Of a stretch of 64,000 bases of DNA, positions 10,772 through 21,300 are shown in pieces. Each line of letters starts with the position of its first letter. Positions within the stretch are counted from its first letter, which is position 1. The notes under the pieces were generated by a model. It saw only the letters and a program-made list of their open reading frames with translations. It searched no databases and was not told the DNA's origin. Source of the stretch: Ditylenchus dipsaci (Eukaryota > Nematoda > Chromadorea > Rhabditida > Anguinidae); the NCBI GenBank assembly GCA_004194705.1, contig SADC01000058.1:1-64000 (forward strand), written 5' to 3'. The position numbers were made by a program, and so were the translations under genes.

Positions 10772-13700
10772 ATGAATCGTCGAGCAGAAAATCGTTTGTT
10801 AAACAAGAACAGGAAGAGGAATAATGAACTGATGTTGCTATCTGGTAATAACTTAAATGACGCTAGGAAGCTTTCGGAAGGAATTGATGAAGGTGAATCT
10901 TTCATTTTACCATTTATTTATACCTAATATTTTTGTTAATATTCACTTGCTTACGCTTGCAGATGGACCTCCACCTACTAAGTCTGCCAAAGAACTGTCT
11001 AAGGATCTGCTTTCCAAAGTAAAAGATGCCAGGAACGAAAAGCTGGAGCCACAGCTAATCCTTACTCTTGCCAAATTGAATGGAAGGCTGCCGCATACAG
11101 ACGACTTTGGAAATCTTATTCAGTATTCACTGATTGGAAACTGTGTCAAGCGACCAATTTGGATGCACATCAAAAATCTAAGAGGATTTCTCCAGGTTGT
11201 GCTACTCAGAGTGAATTGCTTTGAGCGCCATATTGTAAGTAAAGGCCGGTTTTAATTTTGACTCTGCTACTATTTCTAGGTCCATGATGCCGATCAGCCT
11301 AGCTTTATCGACTCTTTCTTTGAAAGGACATGGATAAGGATGGACCCTTCTATCGACAACCGAGAATTGTTTTGGAAGAGAATAACTACTGTTCCGCAGT
11401 CCAGGAAGCTTTTGCTGAAGAAGAAAATTTCGGTTTACATTCTTTTACAGCTGATAAGGGGGTTACTAAATCCAAAATTATTCTTAGGAATATGGTGATC
11501 CGCTAGAAGCGCTTCGTGGGAATGATATCAAATTGGACTTACTCATGACACTTGAACAAATGGCTGATCATGGTATTTTCTTGCATCTCGAAGCATTAAT
11601 TACGAACTAAGAGTTTAGGATATCCACTTGGCGAGGAATACGACGAGGTAATATAGGAAAGTACTTCTTTTATTGAGCTGAAGTTTTTAGGAAACGGGCA
11701 TCGACATTCGACCAACGAAGCAGAAGTATCGCAAAGTTAACAAGTCATCTCCCATTTTTGTGCTAGACTGTGAGATGTGCATGACCTCGAACAAGCGTAG
11801 TGAACTAACCAGGATATCAATCGTAAGTTGTCGTGTTGGTGTTTTTCCCGATGAATATAAAGTCTAAAAATTGATATCGTAAGGTGAATGAAGAGGGCGA
11901 GATTTTGCTTGATACTTATGTGAAGCCGACCAACGAAATAACTGATTACGTGACGGTAATTTTAACTAACTAATCTACCCTCAAGTATATTTTTGTAACA
12001 ATTATCCCTTTTCAGCAGTACAGTGGAATAACTAAGGAAATGCTCAAAGATGTCAAAGTACGCCTCCTTGATGTTCAAAGGGCCGTATCTTCCATTTTGC
12101 CGGCCGATGGGATTTTGTGTAAGCCACCTTCTCTTACAAGAGAACCTTTAAGAGTGTCCTTTTTCAAAGAGTTCATTGAGATCTTATTTGCAAATTCGTG
12201 TAGAGTATCCGAGAGTACTATAACAAAGTGCTGCCTCTTTTTCGAGGTTTCGCTAAGAATCAGGTAGGCAGAGACTTCCGAAGTTCGCCGAAAACCGTGA
12301 TAGGGGATTATGGTTAAGAGACTCCACGAGTCTCTGTCTCCCTGATTCTTAGGGTAATATTGAAAACGGGGCAGTTCTGCATTATAGCACTTTCGGGTGC
12401 TCTACACGAATCTGCGAAAAAAGTTCTCAATGAACTCTTGGAAAAGTACACTCCTGAAGCTTCCCATGTTAATCCACTGTAAAACTTCTTTTTAGGTGGT
12501 CATAGTCTGGAGTTTGATCTGAAAGCTCTACAACTATCTCATCCGTCAGTCGAAATGGCTTATACCGTATTCTCTCTAATAGAACCGCACTCTCTATTTG
12601 AACCACACTCTCTATTAGAACCACGCTCTCTAATAGAACCACACCCCCAAGAGGGGTTGTGAAATAGAACCACACTCTCTAAAGAACCACGCTCTTTAAT
12701 AGAACCACACCCCTTAACACTTTCAAGCTGCGCCAACGGCAGTCTAACTCCAATGGATTCTCGAAACCTAGGAGAATCTCTTGAAGGAGCTCATCGTGGA
12801 GTCATTCAAATCGTGCGGAGTTCCCAATGCCACCGATGGATATGAGGACGACGCCATTCACTCCTTCAAGAAAGTTGGGCCGGTTCCGAGTGGTCGAGGC
12901 AAGGTGAAGCTCGCGTAAGACGAGAAGAAGTTGGCTGAGCCGATACAAGAAATCGGTCTTGAGGAAGCGCGAAAATAGAAGATATATTTCTAGAGTGTTG
13001 ATGACCTTTGGGACCTGTTCTGGTTTAGGGGGCACGCCTATTTTTAATACATATTTTTTATTTTTTAGGTCGATCAAGTTGATTATGGTGACCGGGGTGA
13101 CAATAACCCCCTTGATTAACAAAATTACTTTTTTAAATTATTCATATAGGTTATTGATATAACCATGACTGCCATAAGCAACAAAAATAAATAAAAAGTA
13201 TAGTTAAATAAGCGTCCTCCCTAAACCAGACCAAGTCCGAAATAAAGAATTTATGCGCATATGCTGCAATGCTTAAATATCTTCAGAAGGTTGAAAAATA
13301 GAACCACACTCTCTATTAGAACCACACCCCCAAGGGGGGTTGAAAAATAGAACCACATGTGGTTCTATTAGAGAGAATACGGTAAATCAATTAGCTCATC
13401 GATTTTTAGGTATTGCATTGATCTGGCGCTGCTGTTCAATTTCTCTGGCAATGCTCGATCAAGGTATCTTTACTTTGGTGATACTGATTGTATTCATTCC
13501 GGTTTGCATGCAGAACTAGTCTGCGTACCCTCACGTCGATTTTCTTGGGTGAAAACATCCAGGATGCCAAAACGGGACACTGTTCAGTGGAGGACGCCCT
13601 AGCAACATTGAAACTACTAAAATTGAAGATGGAGAAAGGGTTAGTCTTTTGGTAATGAAAAGAATTACCTGGTTAGAAGTTTAGATTCGCGTTTGGTAAC

Positions 13701-14442
13701 GTGCTCTATGATTGGGTATTCAAAGATTTCGCAACAGCCAATGGAATGGATGAATTCGGAAAACGATTAAAGAAATTGGCGGAAACACCAGAGAAAAAAC
13801 CAATTCTTCACGCAAGCAAAATGGGTTGCATTGAAAACTTTGCCTTCACTCCAGAGGAGACCATGGATGGTATTGACGAAAATGATCTGTTTGATTTCAC
13901 GTTAGTTCTGTATCTTTCTTGTTTGTGACTTTAACAATATTTTTCTATAGGAAAGTAGTTAGCATTGAGAAAGGGCATCCAAAAACAGCAAAACTGAATG
14001 AAAGTATAGAGCCGTCAAAGAAGAACGTGTTGATTGCCATTGATAATCCTGATGATTTCGTTGAAGAAAGTGAAAAGTAAGCAAATTGTTTGGAGCTTTA
14101 ACCTTATTTATTTATTCAATGATAGTTTTGTAGGTGTAAGGTGCTGAATTCTGGTTTGGGTGAGGTCGACTTCTTCCAAAAACAATTAGCTCCTCTTTTG
14201 ATGCAATACAGTGTCAGCCTAGTGGAAGCCAACTGTGATAAGCAGGAAATCACCAACAAAGATATTGATGTTCTTGTCAAATCCATGGTGGACGGCACAT
14301 GCTTGAATGGTAGGTGCTTATTCTGGCTTAGTTTCCTAGACTTCAATGACGTCATGTTTTATGCATTTAATTTTAAGGTCTCTTCATGCTGCTGATGTCT
14401 ACCAAGAAAAAGTCCATACTTTACTTGAAACTAAAAAAATAA
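10772..14442 (+). CDS. REXO5: REXO5/NEF-sp-like DEDDh 3'-5' RNA exonuclease
   Basis: Exons: 10772-10892, 10963-11234, 11280-11431, about 11490-11570, short exons to 11646, 11691-11823, 11883-11955, about 12016-12118, 12497-12562, about 13411-13460, about 13514-13640, then 13685 to stop TAA 14440-14442. All DEDDh motifs are present: ExoI FVLDCEMC...ELTRISI, ExoII CGHSLEFDLKALQLSHP, ExoIII GHCSVEDALATLKLL (His and Asp). NEITDYVT and QYSGITKEMLKDV between ExoI and ExoII are typical of REXO1/REXO5. The N-terminus is Lys/Arg-rich and the C-terminal 200 residues fit the poorly conserved REXO5 tail. The family trims structured RNA ends in the nucleolus. An AATAAA lies 76 nt past the stop (14518). 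Start chosen at the first Met giving the basic N-terminus; an earlier start is not excluded. Confidence 0.88.
12130..12490. repeat. Imperfect palindromic MITE in a REXO5 intron
   Basis: CAAAGAGTTCATTGAGA (12165) and ATTCGTGTAGAGTATCC reappear inverted near 12390-12440 (CTCTACACGAATCTGCG, TCTCAATGAACTCTTGG). The centre contains CCTGATTCTTAG and its inverse. It fills the intron between the YSGITKE exon and the ExoII exon. Confidence 0.65.
12563..13384. mobile_element. Foldback element with TAGAACCACACTCTC arrays, abutting a REXO5 exon
   Basis: Termini TACCGTATTCTCTCTAATAG and the inverse at 13362-13384. Subterminal arrays repeat TAGAACCACACTCTCTAT in both arms. The interior has a further inverted region and an array-free middle. 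The left end starts a few bases after SVEMA of the ExoII exon, so the 5' splice site is either hidden in, or supplied by, the element. Confidence 0.65.
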
Positions 14443-14639
14443 CTTAAAGGTGCCAAATGCTCATGATTAGTCAAGTCTTGTTGTTGTCTCTCTTTGTTGT
14501 TGATCTTGTTTTGGTCGAATAAAAAACTTTCGTGCTTTAAGGTTAAAGAACCGTGGGTTTTTAGTTCGTAGTTTGGAAAGTGACCAATTGAAAACATCTC
14601 TTATTAGAATATTTGAATCTTTCTACAATTCTGTAGGTT

Positions 14640-14876
14640 ATATGGTTTGGCTACATGTTCAAACTCTGTCCCTCCAACTTACTTTTTTCCCTAATCATTG
14701 AACGTGCGTACGTGTCTTTCAACTGGATTTCTAAGAAATCCATATTTAAACTTAAATATTAGGCCTTGTTTTGTTAGAGACCAGGCTGAAAAATCCGTGA
14801 AGAAGTTCAATGATTAGAAAAATTTTCTAAATTGGCGGGGACAAATTTTTAACAGCTGACAATGCCTCTTTAAAGT
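14640..14876. repeat. Decayed copy of the TTAA foldback MITE family
   Basis: The core words are present (TCATTGAACGTGCGTACG, TTAGGCCTTGTTTTGTTAG, AAGTTCAATGATTAG) and the right end reads GACAATGCCTCTTTAAAG. The left end is eroded. The stretch 14443-14640 holds only the REXO5 3' end, and 14877-15340 shows no gene or clear repeat. Confidence 0.6.
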
Positions 14877-15349
14877 ATTTTTTAATTCTTCAAATTTTTG
14901 TACCGTTGTTGTGATAATAATCCTCCATGTAGAAGCAGTACGTTCACATCTATTTTAAAAAGCCACTCGCCCTTTACATTCTCCTCTGGGAGCCATCTGC
15001 CGCTTGAGAGTGCTGGAGAGAGAATGTCCAACTGGCATCATTCGCTTTCTCTCTTATGCATATAGAGCTTGCATTCCCAATCTTTTCTCTCGCTCTTTTT
15101 CGACTAATCTACAGAGACTCTACTCTTGTCCTTTCTGTCCCTTTCTTGTGTTTGGACAAGAATGCCCTCTGAGTGTGTGTAAAGCCTAACACCTAGCTTG
15201 GTCCGTTGCCTGAAACTGTTTATCTGGTTCTTTTAGCACTCATTTATCGTTATTGTGATTTCATTACCTTATTGTAATCATCATTATATACAACTTTTTA
15301 ACTGTTTTCTAAACGAAGCAATTTTTCAAAAGGTTCAAATTGTTTTACC

Positions 15350-15542
15350 TAGAGTTGTAGAAATTCCCGGACATATAGAAAACCCGGGAATATTCCCGGA
15401 AGATTGGGAATATTCCCGGGAATATTCCCAATATATGGGAAAATACCGGGAAACCCGGGAATATTCCCAATATAGGGGAAAATACCGGGAAACCCGGTAA
15501 TATTCCCAATGTTCCCGGGAATATTCCCATTGTACAACCCTA
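15350..15542. mobile_element. hAT-like MITE of GGGAATATTCCC repeats, 8-bp TSD
   Basis: Flanked by GTTTTACC on both sides (15342-15349 and 15543-15550). Termini TAGAGTTGTAGAA and TTGTACAACCCTA are inverted. The interior is a tandem of GGGAATATTCCC and CCCGGGAA words, itself self-complementary. An 8-bp duplication with AGGGTTGTA-type ends fits hAT. Confidence 0.75.
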
Positions 15543-15720
15543 GTTTTACCCCGCCGAATTAATTTTTTACCCCGCCAAATTTGAATTTTGAGCAAAATAC
15601 TCATTTACCCCGCCAAATTCAAATTTGGCGGGGTAAATGAGTATTTTGCTCAAAATTCAAATTTGGCGGGGTAAAAAATTAATTCGGCGGGGTAAAACTA
15701 GGGTTGTACAATGGGAATAT
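15521..15720. repeat. 200-bp near-perfect palindrome, 2-nt centre
   Basis: Compared in ten-base blocks, the two 99-base arms match without a mismatch; only the central CA (15620-15621) is unpaired. Each arm carries three TTTACCCCGCC-type words. The outer 22 bases of each arm are the right end of the hAT-like MITE at 15350-15542, but only the left arm continues into a full MITE. Confidence 0.9.
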
Positions 15721-15739
15721 TTTATAGTCAAAAATAGGC

Positions 15740-16559
15740 TTGGCAGTTAGGGGTCCGGGCGGGAAACGGGAATGGGAATTTGAAAAAAAATTGCTCCTGC
15801 GGGAAACGGGAATGGGAATTCCAAAATTTCGGGAATCCCGACGGGAAACGGGAATTTGTTAAATAAGAGAGAAAAGCCAAAATTCTGCGATTTTTTCTTC
15901 AAACAAATCAAAACAAACAAATCAATAAAGTCTACGGAGGCTATGTGACAGTAGCGTCAAAAATTTTAAACGTTGTTTTTATTCTGATCCTATATTTTAG
16001 ACAGATACTCAGCCCGGTTAAACAAAGCATACATAATCAGTCATGCTTTTGGAATTTTTTTTGTTCAAGATCTTAGTTTTCGGAACCGAAATTCTTGAGT
16101 TAGGATATTCAATGGGCATAGGCGTTTAGCCTATTTTCAAATATTATTTTGGATTTCCGGCATTCTGTTTTCTTCCGATTTTTTACAATTTTTCTTTTCA
16201 GCTCCGGTTAACCTCTAGGCAAAGGTTAGTCGGCAACCGGACAATTAGCATAATTTGTGCAATTCGTCCGCGGACATTTGACATAATTTTTCGGTATGAT
16301 TCGGGCAAAACAACCGAATCATACCGAAAAATTATGCTAAATGTCCGGTTGCCGGTTAGTCTCCCGTATATTATGACTGGCCCACAAATGTGCCCCAAAT
16401 TAATAGAAAACACAAAAACAGAATGCCGAAAATTACAAAAGTGTTCAAAATATTCCAAACGGCGATAACCATCTTTTTTTTATCAAGTTATCTCCTCATT
16501 AACCAAAACACCTTTTAGCCTGAATGAATATCTACCAAATCCTGTAAATCCATTGACTA
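15740..16559. repeat. GGGAAACGGGAATGGGAATT repeats and a palindrome
   Basis: 15755-15860 repeats GGGAAACGGGAATGG several times. 16160-16450 is an imperfect foldback: TTTCCGGCATTCTGTTTT pairs with AAACAGAATGCCGAAAA, and CATAATTTTTCGGTATGATT pairs with its inverse around 16320. No gene seen before ATG 16560. Confidence 0.6.
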
Positions 16560-18362
16560 ATGAGCTATTTTTTGCGTAATTTTGTTGATGCGTACTCTTC
16601 AACTGCCTACACACCAAACAATAGAAAGGACTATGTTGTAGCCAACAATTTTGTGGATGACGGTACTTCTTCACCCTGCCCAAATTTGCCCTTTGAGTCA
16701 TCTCACTTGACTGAACTATTTGGAAGTGATGATGGGGGTGGAGCAAATGCACTTCAACTTGACTTCCAAGCTTATTCTGATCATAAACACAAATGTCGGA
16801 ACAGGTATTCAAAGCTCCTTCTTCTATATGCCAAGCAACTTCACAGAAGCGGCATTCTCTACTCAGCAAATGCTGATCTGGATGCTATTGCAATGCAACA
16901 AGGTTTGCGGTTTTGCTATCTAATATATAAAATCGCTATAAAGAAAGAAAGGTACCGTATTTTCTCTAATTGTCGTTTTCGGGCAGCAATTACAAGCATG
17001 TATTTATTCTCAAACTTCTGGTGGCCTAAATTTTTTTGAATTTTTTATTTTTTTTCATTTCTACCAAAAATAAATTGGCCGATTTTCGAAAACTCTTCCA
17101 AGCTTTTCTTATAGAGCTCATAATTTTGCGAAAAACGGCCACTATAATTAGGGGGAGAGGAGTGGTAATCAGAGGGAATTTCCGATAGTTTATTTTTTTT
17201 GTCTTGTTAAAGAAATGTTCTTAAAAATGTATGAATTGAATTATTGCCCCTTCTCAGTTATTTTTAGACAGGAATCTTAGATTTTTTTTCGTAAAAAAGA
17301 ACATTTTGAAATTTTGACTACTTTTGAAGAAAAAAGTCATTTTCTATTCAGTGATTACTGACATTTGAAAGCGAAAAAAAAATTTTTGACGTGAAAACTC
17401 AAAAATAAAAAAGATTAAAGGTCCGAAAAAAGAACAATTTTTTTAAAAAGGATTTCCAAGAGTCCTGGTTTAGAGTACTTTATAAAATGTAAATTTATAC
17501 TGGTTTAAAATTCAAAAGGTCTCGAGTTCGATTCCCACTCGCAGCATAAATTTTGCAATTTTAACTAGTTATCCTAATTCCAATTCTACTTGTCTTTCAG
17601 AGTGCCTGCAAAACAATGTGGGCGAAAAAATGTCATCAGAAGCCCAACAACAATGGCGCAAATGCATTGCAGCCGGCGAATTCGAACTAGATGTATTATT
17701 GGAAGCTAATAAATACATTTCTGTGATTGCCCCACCTTCTTGTTGGTGCTAATACTCTTGCTCAAACTGCTGTGCTTAGGTAAAACTACTTTTTTGGCGC
17801 TACCCAGTTTCATTAATTAGATATTACAATGAAGTACTGTTTCGAAAAATTCAAAGTTCGCCAAATAAGGGTTTCGCCAAAAAAGGTTCAGAGAAAGAGC
17901 ATGTTTGAAAACAACCTGTTTGAGAAAACATACATCTGGAACCGGGACATGTCTATAACAGCTTTTGACCTCTAGCTACTCCTGACCTACAAAACCATCA
18001 TTTTTTTAACCATAAGACGGTCAAAAGCTGTTATAGACAAGCTCCTGTTACACATGTATGTTTCTTAAACTGGTTGTTTTCAAACATAATCTTTTTCTAA
18101 ACCTGTTTTCGGCGAAACCCATATTTGGCGAACTTTGGCTTTTTTGAAACAGTACTTTAATGTAATTTCTAATTAATAAAACTGTGTAGCGCCCTTTTTT
18201 GCCAACAAATATCTTTAAAGATTTTCAAGGTATTCCGCTTTGTTCAACTTGAGGAATGGTGATAGAAAACAAGTAAATGAAGATGATAACTTCGATAGTT
18301 CATCTCATTTAACCCAAGCTGTTCACAACTTAAATTCACCAGACCAGAATGCTCCACAACAG
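16560..18362 (+). CDS. MYCBP2: MYCBP2 N-terminal exons
   Basis: Exons 16560-16902, 17601-17779 and 18230-18362. Codons split across the first junction fit (G|AG). Exon 2 starts [19 protein letters not shown] and must slip one base near 17740 to read [14 protein letters not shown]; that frame then joins exon 3 ([14 protein letters not shown]) in phase, and exon 3 joins the exon at 23981 in phase. Assignment to MYCBP2 rests on this phase chain and on the following exons, since the N-terminus is weakly conserved. A palindromic MITE (17793-18203) fills the second intron. Confidence 0.65.
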
Positions 18363-21300
18363 GTTTGCATGTTTTGGTTACCGCTTTTCCGTTACTTGTA
18401 TAGTTCTCCCCTCCCCCCAAAAAATTCTCGGATTTTTTGAAAAGTGACCCAAAATCACCTCCCGAACTCATTTTTTCTGCTCAACACCATAAGAGAAGCA
18501 TTTTTAGACACTTTCTTGAGCTTGAACTTTGCCAAAAAATTGACTCCCACCCTTCAGGGCTAGATGGTCATTTTAAAGTATTTTAGGGTCATTTTTGGGG
18601 GTGCACTACGTTTCACCGTCCCTATTTTCACCCTCAGCTTAGTTTTACCGTCACCTATTTTCACCGTCACTATTTTCACCATTCACTAAATCCACCGTCA
18701 GCATTTTAGGACCGCTTTTAAGATCAAAATTTTTCTAAATTTTTTAAAGTTTCGGCACCAAATTGTAGCCCTGAATGTCAGCTAAATTTTGGTACTACAA
18801 TTTCTGAAAAAAACAGAAAATTTAAGTTCTAAACTGTAAAAAACGTTGATTCTGCGTTCTACGGTGATGAAAAAGTGGGGAACAGGACGATTGATCCCCG
18901 TCCAATTGATCCCCGCTGATTGATCTCCGCCGATTGATCCCCGGCCGATTGATCCCCGACAAATAAAAAATTTCATGTCATCACACCTGGACACAGACAA
19001 TTGTGTCCGACGCTTTTGTTTCTGGCAGTTGATTGTGGATCACAACACGTTTGAGGTTTGTCGCTTATTTTGTTGAGGCTTAAATAGGTGAAATTGTTGA
19101 TCTGATAATGTAAAACTATGTTCAAATCACGACTATGGGTCGATGCCGTCTCAAACTGGGTCAGGTCTCTTTTTTCTTCTCGCTCCAGTGACTGAAACAC
19201 GGTGGAAGAGCTAACAGATTATTTATTGTTTATTTTGTCGGTTAGAGGTGTTAATGATATAATTGGCAGTTTTATTTATGCCGGGCGCAGTCGGCGCAGG
19301 GCAAGTACAAGCATTTCACCAGCAAATTTATTCTAACAAACAACGAACAAACAATTATATAACAACTATGTTAGACTATTCCACAAATGAAAAAGACATC
19401 CACCTAGCTGTATTCTAGGAAAAGCAGTCTTCAGAAAATTCATCAGTGCCACTTCGTAGTCTAAATTTGCACTTGTCGGATTGAATTCAGTCGGATTGAA
19501 TTTCCACATTTTCGTATATATGGCTTCTGACTTAGACGGTAGAAGGACATATAGCAACGGCAGCACGAATCCCTGACGTTCTTCCATGATGACAAAGACC
19601 TATAACAAACAAATCATTGCTATAAACCTTAAAATGATAACCTGGTAAAAGTGTTGGGGTGAAACACTGAAGGTTCTATCAACAAAAATCTTTTTGACCA
19701 GTTTTATCCACGCCGAGGCTGCACTGCCTCCAAAGATTTAAATTCTGAAAGGAAACGATTAAGAAAAAATATTTAAGAGAAAAACAAACCGGCTCGGGTC
19801 CAGCTGTTGGCTTCCAGAGTCGGCTAATAAGAAAGTTCCTCCTCGTCCGGCTCAGGCGAATAGTACTAGCATTGGCGAGGGATGCATATAGTTGACGAGA
19901 AGCTGGCATTGGCAGTGTTTGATCAATTTTCAGCCTAGCTCTCTTGATCATCTTTTAATTGCGCAAAAGCATTCGGAATTTGTCCCTTCATGAAGTCCGG
20001 CTGGTTTCCCACTGCAGTCGAAATGATTTGAGATGGCAGCTTGAAAGTAAAGAAGAAATTATGTCTAAGGAATTATGTCTAAGAAGGAGGTTTATATAAG
20101 GAATAATCACCTCTTGCGTTTGTTCAGCTCTTTCACGTAGGGATGACCACCATAGCTCAGTTTCTGCTTCCCTTTTCCTGACAAGGTTGTTTCCGGCGTC
20201 TTAAAATTTCGGATTATCGTAAATCTAACAAAAAATCTAAAAAAACCGATGGCACCAAATCTCCGAGATGCTAATTTCTTCGCCTTCATCGCTTTCATCA
20301 CTGGAGCAATACTTATTAGCTTGGTCTGAAAATAAAATTCAGCGTTGCAAGTAGAATTTGTAGGAAACTATAAACATAAAGTCAAAACAGGCAAAAAACA
20401 TCTTCAGTTTACAAGATTTTGAGAATCTTTTTGAGAAAATATTTTATTCAATATTTTTAATTGAACGGGGATCAATCGTGGTGGACCCGAAAAGTGGGAG
20501 AGCGAGCGTCTAAAAAAACAACTTGCTTAATTGTCTTTCACAGTTTAGAACTAAAATTTTCTGTTTTTTTTTCAGAAATTGTGGTACCAAAATGTAGCTG
20601 ACATTCAGGGCTACAATTTGGTGCCAAAACTTAAAAAAATTTAGATGAATTCAGATCTAAAAAGCGGTCTTAAAATGCTGACGGTGAATTTAGTGAACGG
20701 TGAAAAATTTCTGACAGTGAAAATAGTGACGGTGAAACGTAGTACACCCATTTTTGGGTGATTCATCACATTTTTCTTGCTGGATCTGGGCGAAAAACTC
20801 TCTAAATGCGTTTCTGTTCAAGACTCTTTCGTGCTACACGAAAAATTAACATCCCTCTAACCTAGGACTCCCAGATGTGCTTATTTTTGAATGGGCACCT
20901 TGAAAATCAGCCTTTGTTTTTTGGGCTGTATTGATTTTCGGCGTTTCCCGTTTCAAAAAGCGCCAGTTTCAAAAATGTCGGTTTTCGTCATTTGCTGTTT
21001 TCGTCATTAGCCGTTTTCGGCATTTGTTGTTTTCAGGAGCTTTTTTCGAAATATTCCGTTTTCGACAAGATGAGTTTGTGAATTTGAGTTTTTTTGGAGA
21101 AATGAGTTTGGAAATTTGAGTTTTTTGGAGAAATGAGTTTGGGAGATTTTGTTTTCGGAGGAATCTGAGTTTTCACACTCTTTCTTGGAAAGCTTCGTTA
21201 TAGGTCAGTTTTGTGCTTGTTCTTTGCTGATGCATATGTACATAGAAATCATCGAAGACTCCAATTTTTTCACCGATCCTCTCTCTAGGTCTACATAACC

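Noticed and set aside
16560..17039. Independent small gene of 159 residues
   Set aside because: The open frame continues past a proper donor (GTTTGC at 16903) into intron sequence; the shorter exon joins the next MYCBP2 exon in phase.
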